Origin: Agromyces fucosus | GTDB taxonomy: Bacteria > Actinomycetota > Actinomycetes > Actinomycetales > Microbacteriaceae | Direction of reading: 5' to 3' | Length of the DNA: 64,000 nt | NCBI RefSeq assembly: GCF_004134865.1 | Contig: NZ_SDPO01000002.1 | Span: 992,001 to 1,056,000, forward strand | Part shown: one piece after another, positions 1-7,231 of the stretch | How the letters are laid out: each line of letters opens with the position of its first letter | How positions within the stretch are numbered: position 1 is the stretch's first letter | The notes under the pieces: generated by a model | What the model saw: the letters and a program-made list of their open reading frames with translations, nothing else | What the model was told of the DNA's origin: nothing | Databases searched by the model: none | Translations under genes and position numbers: made by a program

Positions 1-240
1 GAGGCCCATCTGCCCGCGGCCTCCGAGGAAGACGTAGAGCTCCTCGACGCGGGAGTGGGTGTGCCAGTAGCCGGCCTCTTCGCCCGGTTCGAGGGCGTTG
101 GCGGTCATGCCGATGTACTGCATCGTCAGGTCGTGGTCGACGACCCGCCGACCGTCGCGCGAACTCTCGGGGCGGAAGCCGCCGAAGTGCTCCCGCCACT
201 CGTCGAGGCCGCCGATCTCCAGCACTTCGTAGTCGCTCAC
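1..240 (-). CDS. cupin domain protein, C-terminus cut by window edge
   Basis: Eighty codons read from a GTG at 240 and run off the left edge. Residues H60-x-H62 followed by E67 match the first cupin metal motif, and the context (Gly-Tyr-Trp-His-Thr-His, then Glu-Glu-Leu-Tyr-Val-Phe) is typical of small single-domain cupins. The start is supported by a -10-like TACTCT (252-247) exactly six bases upstream, the spacing expected for a leaderless transcript. The substrate cannot be told, and the second cupin motif lies outside the window. Confidence 0.85.
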   Translation of the reverse strand, partial: MSDYEVLEIGGLDEWREHFGGFRPESSRDGRRVVDHDLTMQYIGMTANALEPGEEAGYWHTHSRVEELYVFLGGRGQMGL

Positions 241-310
241 GTCGCCAGAGTAGCGGGCGGCGCCGACACGCTGCCGCGGCATTCCTCATGGGATGCCTCG
301 CCGCTTCGAC

Positions 311-376
311 CCATCGAGACGACGCTTCTTGTCGGATGGACCCGCGTCGAACCGACGAGAAGCGTCATCTCGACGG
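311..376. repeat. long imperfect inverted repeat (25-bp arms, 16-nt loop)
   Basis: Arms 311-335 and 352-376 pair over 25 positions. Three positions are not Watson-Crick, and all three are transitions. In the minus-strand RNA two of them become G-U pairs, leaving one A-C. The loop is 336-351. It lies in the otherwise empty stretch 241-471 between the cupin start and the end of the zinc-ribbon gene. It could be a transcribed hairpin or a relic of a small mobile repeat. Confidence 0.7.
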
Positions 377-426
377 TCGCGGAGCGATGGGACGCGCGCG
401 GCGGGTTCGCGCGAGGCACGAGGCGC

Positions 427-454
427 GGGCACGGGCACGAGCACGAGCACGAGC
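427..454. repeat. short tandem hexamer run (GGCACG/AGCACG)
   Basis: About five imperfect hexamer units of the form (G/A)GCACG run in tandem just after the stop codon of the minus-strand zinc-ribbon gene. Nothing else recognisable lies in 377-471. Confidence 0.6.
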
Positions 455-471
455 GACCGTGCGCCCGCGGA

Positions 472-705
472 TCAGGGGCAGTGCAGCTGCGTGCGCTCGA
501 ATGAACGGTCGATCGTGTGGCTCGACATCGGCGCGCCGCAGAGCGGGCAGGCGGGAGGCGTGGCTGGCGCCGGCTCCTCGTCGTAGGGGCCGAGCGGAGG
601 AGGCCCGATGTAGGGCAGCAGCCTAGCGTTCAGCCGGTCGATGAAGCCGGCGTAGCCGCGCTGGGCCCCGGGTGGCGTGTCCCGCTTTCTTCGTGTCACA
701 ATCAT
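472..705 (-). CDS. small zinc-ribbon protein, 77 aa
   Basis: The downstream part of this frame reads like protein: a basic N-terminus, a Pro-rich middle, then Cys-Pro-Leu-Cys and a C-terminal His-Cys-Pro, giving a CxxC plus HC zinc-binding set at the very end. ATG at 705 is chosen because upstream codons in the frame run into the divergent regulator. A GTG at 699 is an alternative. The start codon lies inside the 701-720 dyad, so the regulator made by the neighbouring gene probably controls it. Short zinc-ribbon proteins of this type are common in Actinobacteria and have no assigned role. Function unknown. Confidence 0.65.
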   Translation of the reverse strand: MIVTRRKRDTPPGAQRGYAGFIDRLNARLLPYIGPPPLGPYDEEPAPATPPACPLCGAPMSSHTIDRSFERTQLHCP

Positions 706-720
706 TAGTGTACTAATGAT
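701..720. promoter_or_regulatory. perfect 9-bp dyad, probable MarR/OhrR operator
   Basis: ATCATTAGTGTACTAATGAT has arms 701-709 and 712-720 that are exact reverse complements. The AT-rich TTAGT/ACTAA core resembles sites bound by MarR-family proteins. It sits between divergent genes, overlaps the start of the zinc-ribbon gene, and covers the -35 area of the MarR gene, whose -10-like CATACT is at 733-738. Confidence 0.8.
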
Positions 721-746
721 TTGTCGCCACGTCATACTGGAAGCCC

Positions 747-1259
747 ATGAACGCCAGCAGCGCACTCCCCGACACCACCGACGAGCCGGTTGCCGCGCCA
801 TCCGCTGAGCCCGGCGGCGCTGCTGCGACCGACGACCTGCTGGCGCTCGAGAACCAGGTCTGCTTCGCCCTCGCCGTCGCGGCGCGCGGCGTGATCGGCG
901 TCTACCGTCCGATCCTCGAGCCGCTCGGCCTCACGCACCCGCAGTACCTCGTCATGCTCGCGCTCTGGCAGCGGAGCCCCCGCACCGTGCGCGACCTCGG
1001 CGAGGCGCTCCAGCTCGAGCCCGCGACGCTGTCGCCGCTGTTGAAGCGGCTCGAGGCGCAGGGCTACCTGACGCGCGAGCGCAGCACGCGCGACGAGCGC
1101 GCCCTCGACGTCGCGCTCACTCCGACCGGACGGGCGCTCCGCGAGCAGGCGCTCGCGATCCCGCCGCAGGTCGTCGACCGCCTCGGCATGAGCCTCGACG
1201 AGCTGGGGCATCTGCGAGACCGCCTCACCGAGGTCATCACGGCCGTGCAGCACGGCTGA
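747..1259 (+). CDS. MarR-family regulator, OhrR type
   Basis: A 170-aa winged-helix regulator. After about 30 disordered residues comes Glu-Asn-Gln-Val-Cys-Phe-Ala-Leu, the helix-1 motif that carries the peroxide-sensing cysteine in OhrR proteins, where it is usually DNQLCFAL. The recognition helix region (LSPLLKRLEAQGYLTRERS) and the wing Arg-Asp-Glu-Arg follow. The protein is therefore likely to release DNA on oxidation by organic hydroperoxides. No Ohr peroxidase is adjacent, so the target is not obvious. A -10-like CATACT ends eight bases before ATG, so the transcript may be leaderless. Autoregulation through the 701-720 dyad is likely. Confidence 0.88.
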   Translation: MNASSALPDTTDEPVAAPSAEPGGAAATDDLLALENQVCFALAVAARGVIGVYRPILEPLGLTHPQYLVMLALWQRSPRTVRDLGEALQLEPATLSPLLKRLEAQGYLTRERSTRDERALDVALTPTGRALREQALAIPPQVVDRLGMSLDELGHLRDRLTEVITAVQHG

Positions 1260-1308
1260 GCCGGGCGCCCACGCCCGCCGGGTCGGGCGAGTGCGACCCG
1301 CCGCACCC

Positions 1309-2226
1309 TCACGCCTCGGGGTCGAACCCCGCGACGCTCCCGTCGGACGAGGCGTACTTCACGATGAGGCTCGCGTCCTTGCCGCCGAGACCCTCGTCGA
1401 TGAGCCGTTCGAACTGCTCGAGCGCGATGCGCGACGCCGGCATCGGCAGCCCGGCGGCGGCGCCCGCGGCGAGCGCGAACGACAGGTCCTTCTGGGCGAG
1501 CACTGCCGAGAAGGTCGCGTCGAAGCCGCGGTTCGCCGGGCTCGTCGGCACCACGCCCGGCGCCGGGTACCAGGTGCGGAGCGGCCACGACTCCCCCGAC
1601 GACACGGACGCCACTTCGAAGAACTTCGCCGGGTCGAGCCCGAGCTCGGCTGCGAGCTGCGAGCCCTCGGCGACGCCGAGCAGCGAGACGAAGAGCATGA
1701 GGTTGTTCGCGAGCTTCGCGGCGATGCCCATCGTGGGGCCGCCGAGGTCGAAGACGTGCGCCGCGAGCGGCTCGACGAGCCGAGTGGCCTCGGCGACATC
1801 CTCGGGATCGCCGCCGAGCATGAAGGTGAGCGTCGCCGCCTCCGCCCCCGCGATGCCGCCGGAGACGGGCGAGTCGACGAAGCGGAACCCGCGTTCGACG
1901 GATGCCTCGTGGCAGAACCTCGACGTCGCGACATCGACCGTCGACGTGTCGAGCAGCAATGCCCCGGCGGGCGCCGCAGCCCACACCCCGCCGTCGCCCC
2001 CGTAGACCTCGCGGACATGCTCGCTCCGCGGAAGCGAGGTGAAGACGACGTCGGCCTCCCGAACCGCCTCCTCCACGGTCGCGACGATGCGCACGCCGCG
2101 CTCGGCGGCGGCGGTGCGCGCCGCCGGCACCGGGTCGACGCCCCGCACGAGATGACCGGCCGCGACGAGGTTTCCCGCCATCGGCCCGCCCATGTGTCCC
2201 AGACCGATCCACGCGATGGTGGCCAT
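1309..2226 (-). CDS. mmsB: beta-hydroxyacid dehydrogenase (3-hydroxyisobutyrate dehydrogenase-like)
   Basis: A 305-aa NAD(P)-dependent oxidoreductase. The N-terminal Rossmann motif is Gly-Leu-Gly-His-Met-Gly-Gly-Pro-Met, followed by the family signature Ser-Pro-Val-Ser-Gly-Gly and the catalytic Lys in Lys-Leu-Ala-Asn-Asn. ATG 2226 is preferred over an upstream in-frame codon because GGGAGGAA lies just before it. The family oxidises 3-hydroxyisobutyrate, tartronate semialdehyde or related acids. The symbol is a best guess, since glyoxylate/succinic semialdehyde reductase or tartronate semialdehyde reductase fit nearly as well. It is preceded by the operator-like array at 2333-2455. Confidence 0.82.
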   Translation of the reverse strand: MATIAWIGLGHMGGPMAGNLVAAGHLVRGVDPVPAARTAAAERGVRIVATVEEAVREADVVFTSLPRSEHVREVYGGDGGVWAAAPAGALLLDTSTVDVATSRFCHEASVERGFRFVDSPVSGGIAGAEAATLTFMLGGDPEDVAEATRLVEPLAAHVFDLGGPTMGIAAKLANNLMLFVSLLGVAEGSQLAAELGLDPAKFFEVASVSSGESWPLRTWYPAPGVVPTSPANRGFDATFSAVLAQKDLSFALAAGAAAGLPMPASRIALEQFERLIDEGLGGKDASLIVKYASSDGSVAGFDPEA

Positions 2227-2332
2227 GGTTCCTCCCGACGTCGCGACGCGGCAATGCGCCCTCGCGTCCACGATACGGTCGCCTCCTCACCACGGCAATG
2301 CACCCGATGCGGCGCGAACAGCGTGCGAACCG

Positions 2333-2455
2333 ACCGTGTGAGATCTGCCTCACATGAGGCGGGTCTCACATGAGGCTGGGGCGCTCACACACGAGGCTCG
2401 GCCGGTCTCGCACGAGGCTCGGCCGCTCTCGCACGAGATCGCCGAGGTCTCGCAC
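2333..2455. repeat. operator-like dyad array with 16- and 21-bp periodicity
   Basis: Three dyads of the type CTCACATGAG are centred at about 2337.5, 2353.5 and 2369.5 (16-bp steps). They are followed by units at 2372-2392, 2393-2413, 2414-2434 and 2435-2455, each 21 bp and ending in a dyad of the type CTCGCACGAG (the first has CTCACACACGAG). The first 41 bp recur almost identically at 22752-22793. The array lies upstream of the dehydrogenase gene and downstream of the RND gene. A 21-bp step is two helical turns, which suggests a protein-binding array. Confidence 0.75.
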
Positions 2456-2523
2456 GAGTCACGACGACCGAATGAGTGGCACGCCCGTGCACGCGACGCC
2501 CGACATGAAGGGCGGAGCGGAGC

Positions 2524-2555
2524 GGAACGGGCGCCCGTGTCGGGGCGCCCGTTCC
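2524..2555 (-). terminator. strong hairpin after RND gene
   Basis: A perfect 13-bp stem (2524-2536 with 2543-2555) closes a 6-nt loop 29 bp beyond the stop of the RND gene. There is no clear T-run, which is usual for terminators in GC-rich Actinobacteria. Confidence 0.7.
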
Positions 2556-2584
2556 TGCTTCACGCTCGCGCGAGGCGTCGAGCG

Positions 2585-5500
2585 TCAGGCGTCGGTCGCA
2601 GCGGGGAGCGCAGGCCCCGCGACATCCGCAGCCTTCGCCTCGTGCTTCGCCGCCCGCTTCGCCTCGCGTCGCTCGCGGCGACCCTCGACGAGGAGGTACA
2701 GCACGGGCACGAGCACGAGGGTCAGCACCGTCGAGGAGACGAGTCCGCCGATCACGACGATCGCGAGGTCCTGCGAGATGAACCCGCTCGACCCGGTGAC
2801 GCCGAACGCCATCGGCATGAGGGCGAAGATCGTCGCGAGCGCCGTCATGAGGATCGGGCGCAGGCGCTGACGGGCGCCGTTGAAGACGGCGTCGGCGACC
2901 CGCTGGCCCTGGGCCCGGTACTGGTTCACGAGGTCGATGAGCACGATCGCGTTCGTCACGACGATGCCGATCAGCATGAGCATGCCGATGAGCGCCGAGA
3001 TGCCGAGCGGTCGTCCGGTCGCGAGCAGCAGCGCGATGGCGCCGGTTGCGGCGAACGGAATCGACACGAGCAGGATCAGCGGCTGGCGCAGCGACCGGAA
3101 CGTCGCCACGAGCAGCATGAACACGATCGCGATCGCGACGAGCATCGCGAGGCCGAGCTGCTCGAACGACTCGGTCTGGGTCTCGGCGAGGCCGCCGATC
3201 TCGGCGGTGACGCCCTGCGGCAGCTCGAGCTCGGCGAGGCTCTCCTGCACCGATGCGGTGACGGCGCCCAGCTCGCCCTCGTCGGGCGTGATCGAGATCG
3301 TCGCGACGAGCTCGCCGGACTGGCGGGCGATCGAGGTGGGCACGGTGACCTCCTCGACCGTCGCGATCGCCGACAGCGGCACGAAGCCGACGGGGCTCGC
3401 GGTGCTCGGCAGCACGACCTGCTCGAGTTCGGCGATCGACTGCGGCGCGGGGGCGCCGTCGACGTAGATGCGGTACTCCTCGCCGTCGAGCCCGATCGAG
3501 CCGATCGACTGCGGCGAGAGCGTGCCCGCCACGATGCCGAGCACCTGCACCTCCGTGAGGCCGTTCTCGAGCGCGGCCGTGCGGTCGACGGTCACCTGCA
3601 CGATCGGCTGCGCCGGGGCGCGATCGCTCGTGACCTCCGCGGCGTTCGGGGTGTCTTCGAGCGCGGCGAGCACGTCCTCGGATGCCGCGGCGAGATCGCT
3701 CTCGTTCGCAGCCTGCACGATCACGTCGACGGTGCCGCCGAAGCCGCCCATCGCGGCCGAGTCGGCGATGGCGATCTCGCCGGCGTCGTCGATCTCGGCG
3801 AGGCTCTCCCGCAGCTCGTCCTGCAGCGCCGCCTGGTCGACGTCCTTCGAGGTGTTCACGATGTAGGTCGCCGTACCGCCCGCGCCGCCGAGCATCGACA
3901 TCATGCCGCCAGAGCCGGCGGTGAGCATGACGTCTTCGACGCCATCGAGGTCGAGCAGCACGTCCTCGACCTTCTCGGCTCCTGCCGAGATCGTCTCGAG
4001 GTCGGTGCCGGCCGGGAACTCCTGCGTGACCGTGACCATGTTCTGGCCGGTCGAGCCGAGGAAGTCGACCTTCAGGAAGGGCACCATCGCGAAGGTGATG
4101 ACGAGGAGCAGCACCGAGGAGACGAGGGTGATCACCGGATGCTTCTGCGTGCCGCGGAGCACTGGGGCGTAGCCGCGCTGCAGCCAGCCCGTGCGCTCCT
4201 TCTCCTCGGCGGCGAGGCGGGTGGCCTCGATGTCGTCGAGGTTCTTCGGCTGCCGCAGGAACCAGTACGAGAGCACGGGCACGATCGTCAGCGAGACGAG
4301 GAGCGAGGAGAGCATCGCGATCGTCACCGTGAGGGCGAACGGCGCGAAGAGCTCGCCGACCATACCGCCGACGAGCGCGATCGGCAGGAAGACGGCGACG
4401 GTCGTGAGCGTCGACGAGGTGATCGCCCCCGCGACCTCCCGCACGGCCCCGAGGATCGCCTGCACCTTCGCCTCGCCGTAGGCGAGGTGCCGCTTGATGT
4501 TCTCGATGACGACGATCGAGTCGTCGACCACGCGTCCGATCGCGATCGTGAGGGCACCGAGGGTGAGCATGTTGAGCGAGTAGCCACCGAGGTTCAGCCC
4601 GATGAAGGTCACGAGCACCGAGAGCGGGATGGAGATCGCGGTCACGAGCGTCGAGCGCACCGACATGAGGAAGATCAGGATGACGACGATCGCGAAGAGG
4701 AGGCCGAGCAGGCCCTCGATCGCGAGGTGCTGGATCGACTCCTCGATGAACGGCGCCTGGCTGAACACGACCGTGAGGTCGATGCCCTCGAGCTCGTCGG
4801 ACAGGTCGGCGAGGGCATCGTCGACGGCGTGCGAGACGGCGACGACGTCGGCGTTCTGGGTCGCGACGATCGAGAGCGAGAGCGCCTCGACGCCGTTGGT
4901 GCGGGTGATCGAGGTCTGCGGCTCGGTCTCGAGCTCGACGGATGCCACGTCGCCGAGCTGCACGACGGTGCCGGGCTGCGTCGTCGAGGCCAGCGGGATC
5001 TCGCGGAGCGCGTCGAGCGAGTCGATCGACTCGCCGCCCTGGACGGGCAGCAGCTGGCCGTCCTCGGTGATGCTGCCGAGCGGCATCACGAGCCCGTTGG
5101 CCTCGAGCGCATCGGAGACGGCCATCGGGGAGATGCCCTGCTCGGCGAGCGCGGCCTGGTCGGGGGTGATCACGACACGCTCGGTCGCGCCGCCCGAGAC
5201 CGTGGCGGAGCGCACGCCGTCGATGGCCTCGAGGCGAGGCACGACGATGTCGGCGAGCGTCGCGGAGAGCTCGGCCAGCGAGACATCCGTCGCCCCTGCC
5301 GTCAGGAACATGATCGGCAGCGACGAGGTGCTGCCCGCGAGCACCTCGGGTTCGGCGTTCTCGGGAAGCGTTCCGTCGAGCCCGGCGATCGCGTCGTTCA
5401 GCGAGGCCGTGAACTCCTTGGCGTCGGTGCCGTAGGCATAGGCGACGGAGACCGTCGACACCCCGCTCGACGAGCTCGCGACGACCGACTCGACGTCGTC

Positions 5501-5725
5501 GAGGTTCGACAGCGCGTTCGAGATCGGCAGGCTCACCTGCTCGTCCATCACCTCGGGGCTCGCGCCCGGCACGACCGTCACGACGGTCGTCTGCGGCAGC
5601 TCGATCGACGGGATGAGCTCCTGCTTGAGCTGCGTCATCGAGAACAGGCCGAAGCCGGCGATGACGAGCGTCACGAGCGCGACGAGCGCCCGGTTGGCGA
5701 GACTGAATCGGGCGAGTCTGTACAT
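2585..5725 (-). CDS. RND-superfamily efflux permease (HAE1/AcrB-like)
   Basis: A 1046-aa polytopic pump. TM1 follows the start, then come a large extracytoplasmic loop with two porter-like repeats, TM2-6 around residues 340-480, a second loop, and TM7-12 near the C-terminus. The TM4 proton relay is visible as Gly-Arg-Val-Val-Asp-Asp-Ser-Ile-Val-Val-Ile-Glu-Asn. Length and motifs fit AcrB/MexB-type transporters rather than the shorter mycobacterial MmpL group. No adaptor (MFP) or outer-membrane partner is nearby, as expected in a monoderm cell. AGGACGG precedes ATG 5725. The divergent MarR gene and the dyad at 5770-5788 suggest drug-responsive repression. Confidence 0.93.
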   Translation of the reverse strand: MYRLARFSLANRALVALVTLVIAGFGLFSMTQLKQELIPSIELPQTTVVTVVPGASPEVMDEQVSLPISNALSNLDDVESVVASSSSGVSTVSVAYAYGTDAKEFTASLNDAIAGLDGTLPENAEPEVLAGSTSSLPIMFLTAGATDVSLAELSATLADIVVPRLEAIDGVRSATVSGGATERVVITPDQAALAEQGISPMAVSDALEANGLVMPLGSITEDGQLLPVQGGESIDSLDALREIPLASTTQPGTVVQLGDVASVELETEPQTSITRTNGVEALSLSIVATQNADVVAVSHAVDDALADLSDELEGIDLTVVFSQAPFIEESIQHLAIEGLLGLLFAIVVILIFLMSVRSTLVTAISIPLSVLVTFIGLNLGGYSLNMLTLGALTIAIGRVVDDSIVVIENIKRHLAYGEAKVQAILGAVREVAGAITSSTLTTVAVFLPIALVGGMVGELFAPFALTVTIAMLSSLLVSLTIVPVLSYWFLRQPKNLDDIEATRLAAEEKERTGWLQRGYAPVLRGTQKHPVITLVSSVLLLVITFAMVPFLKVDFLGSTGQNMVTVTQEFPAGTDLETISAGAEKVEDVLLDLDGVEDVMLTAGSGGMMSMLGGAGGTATYIVNTSKDVDQAALQDELRESLAEIDDAGEIAIADSAAMGGFGGTVDVIVQAANESDLAAASEDVLAALEDTPNAAEVTSDRAPAQPIVQVTVDRTAALENGLTEVQVLGIVAGTLSPQSIGSIGLDGEEYRIYVDGAPAPQSIAELEQVVLPSTASPVGFVPLSAIATVEEVTVPTSIARQSGELVATISITPDEGELGAVTASVQESLAELELPQGVTAEIGGLAETQTESFEQLGLAMLVAIAIVFMLLVATFRSLRQPLILLVSIPFAATGAIALLLATGRPLGISALIGMLMLIGIVVTNAIVLIDLVNQYRAQGQRVADAVFNGARQRLRPILMTALATIFALMPMAFGVTGSSGFISQDLAIVVIGGLVSSTVLTLVLVPVLYLLVEGRRERREAKRAAKHEAKAADVAGPALPAATDA

Positions 5726-5769
5726 GGCCGTCCTGGGGGTCGGGGCGTGGTCGTACCGAGGGGGAATTT

Positions 5770-5788
5770 GCTTCGTATCACACGAAGC
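5770..5788. promoter_or_regulatory. 7-bp-arm dyad between RND pump and MarR gene
   Basis: GCTTCGTATCACACGAAGC has perfect 7-bp arms (5770-5776, 5782-5788) around a 5-nt spacer and runs into a further palindrome, CGAAGCTTCG (5783-5792). It lies 45 bp upstream of the RND start and within the likely promoter of the divergent MarR gene, so it is the best candidate operator. Confidence 0.75.
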
Positions 5789-5830
5789 TTCGCTTTAGGC
5801 TACGTATTCTTCCCTGTGCCGCGGCTGAGA

Positions 5831-6373
5831 ATGCCGGGGTACGGTGTTCGAGTGGAGAGCTTCGAAGTCGACAGCGCCGGTCAGGGCGAACTCCTCGACG
5901 AACTCCTCCGCCTGCAGGCCGCGATGGAGACCATCGTGGTGCCCGAGCTCGTCGAGCCGCTGCTCTCGATCCGGCTCACGATGCAGCAGCTCAAGGTGCT
6001 CGGCATCATCCTCACCGACGCCGACGGCAGCACCGTGCAGGGCCTCTCGAAGACGCTCGGCGTCTCGCTCGCGACGATGTCGGGCATCGTCGACCGGCTG
6101 ACCGGCCAGGGCATGGCCACGCGCGTCGAAGATCTCAACGATCACCGGGTGCGCCGGGTGGTCGCCACCGATCGGGGTCGCGAGGTGATGCAGGAGCTGC
6201 TCGCCGCCCGGCCGCAGCTCAGTCGCCCGCCGCTCGAACGGCTCGACATCGAAGACCTCCGGGCGCTCACGCGCGGCGTGGGCGCGCTGCTCCGGGCCCT
6301 CGAGGCGGAAGCGGCCGCCGCCACGGACGCGGACGCCAGCGCCGACGCCGACGAGCAGCGACCCGAGCGCTGA
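5831..6373 (+). CDS. MarR-family regulator divergent from RND pump
   Basis: A winged-helix regulator of about 180 aa. The recognition part reads Gly-Leu-Ser-Lys-Thr-Leu-Gly-Val-Ser-Leu-Ala-Thr-Met-Ser, followed by Ile-Val-Asp-Arg-Leu and a wing with Asp-His-Arg-Val-Arg-Arg. The C-terminus is a low-complexity Ala/Asp tail. ATG 5831 is used; a GTG at 5852 is nearly as good, and neither has a strong ribosome site. Divergence from the pump and the intervening dyad make it the likely repressor of the pump. A large open frame upstream on the same strand is only the antisense of the pump gene. Confidence 0.85.
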   Translation: MPGYGVRVESFEVDSAGQGELLDELLRLQAAMETIVVPELVEPLLSIRLTMQQLKVLGIILTDADGSTVQGLSKTLGVSLATMSGIVDRLTGQGMATRVEDLNDHRVRRVVATDRGREVMQELLAARPQLSRPPLERLDIEDLRALTRGVGALLRALEAEAAAATDADASADADEQRPER

Positions 6374-6376
6374 CGG

Positions 6377-6414
6377 ACCGGCAGGGCCAGCCGGATTCGG
6401 CTGGCCCTGCCGGT
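6377..6414. terminator. perfect 17-bp bidirectional hairpin
   Basis: Arms 6377-6393 and 6398-6414 are exact complements around a GATT loop, between the convergent MarR (ends 6373) and hydrolase (ends 6427) genes. It serves both strands. Confidence 0.85.
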
Positions 6415-6426
6415 TGTACGTGCCGT

Positions 6427-7158
6427 TCAGTCGGTTCGGGAAGCAGCCGACTGAATGGCCGCGGCGAGGTCGCGCGGACGGCTCCACATGGGCCAATGCC
6501 CCGTCGGGAGGTCGATGACGTCGAGGTGCTCGAGGTTCGCGACTTCGGCGAACATGGGATGGCCTGCTCGGACCAGCTCCATGACCTGTTCGCTCGAGAT
6601 CGAGCAGCACACCAGGGTGGTCCGGACCTTGCGGCGGGCATCGTTCGTGAGCTCGACGGGCTGACGAAGCACGGGGCCCGGCTCGGGGACGGCCCGGGCC
6701 CGGAAACGCTCGAGGACCTCCGGGCTCAGGCCTTCGAGGCTCGCCTGCTGTGCGAGCACATCGAACGACGGCAGCGGCAACTCCTTCGCCTCATCCGGGA
6801 AGTCGGGAGCGAAGACACTACCCGCCGCCACGGGGCCGGAGTCGACCCACACCACCCGGTGGACGAGCTCCGGGTGCCGGTCGAGGACGAGACTGACGGG
6901 GGCGTTCGCCCCACTGTGGGCGACGAGGACCGCGGGCCGATCTCCATGTTGGGAAATGACTCCGAGGATCGCATCCGCCTGGTCGTCGAGCGTCTTCGCC
7001 GCACGTTCGGAATCGTCCCCGTCGAGACCGGGCAGCGTCATTGCGATTGCGCGCGAGTGGTCGGTGCTCAGGTGTTCGAGGACGTCATCCCAGGCCCAAG
7101 CACCCAGCCAGTGGCCGGCGATGAGGATGATGGTCGGACTGGTCGCGGGAGTTGTCAT
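6427..7158 (-). CDS. alpha/beta hydrolase
   Basis: A 243-aa single-domain hydrolase. The first strand leads into the oxyanion region Ala-Gly-His-Trp-Leu-Gly-Ala-Trp-Ala-Trp. The nucleophile elbow is Ala-His-Ser-Gly-Ala-Asn (Ser at about residue 101), and the C-terminal catalytic His lies in Thr-Gly-His-Trp-Pro-Met-Trp-Ser-Arg-Pro. This layout matches the EstC/hydroxynitrile-lyase-like small esterases. The substrate is unknown. It is divergent from the WYL regulator with only 73 bp between starts, so shared control is likely. Confidence 0.88.
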   Translation of the reverse strand: MTTPATSPTIILIAGHWLGAWAWDDVLEHLSTDHSRAIAMTLPGLDGDDSERAAKTLDDQADAILGVISQHGDRPAVLVAHSGANAPVSLVLDRHPELVHRVVWVDSGPVAAGSVFAPDFPDEAKELPLPSFDVLAQQASLEGLSPEVLERFRARAVPEPGPVLRQPVELTNDARRKVRTTLVCCSISSEQVMELVRAGHPMFAEVANLEHLDVIDLPTGHWPMWSRPRDLAAAIQSAASRTD

Positions 7159-7231
7159 GTCACAACTCTCACAGGCCCCATGGACAAGAGTGTGTCACTA
7201 TTTCTGTCATGAATTCGTCGGGATCCGAACG

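Noticed and set aside
2356..2455. The 21-bp array as a coding repeat (Ser-His-Glu-Ala-Arg-Pro)
   Set aside because: The frame has no start of its own, and the repeat pattern follows dyad symmetry rather than codon positions. The other array gives a different translation.
2333..2455. The 21-bp array as a CRISPR array
   Set aside because: Units are contiguous with no unique spacers, and there are no cas genes.
2354..5830. A very long plus-strand open frame opposite the RND pump
   Set aside because: It is the antisense of the pump gene, made open by GC-rich codon bias. Its translation is rich in Arg, His, Glu and Asp with no domain. Only its last part (from 5831) is a gene.
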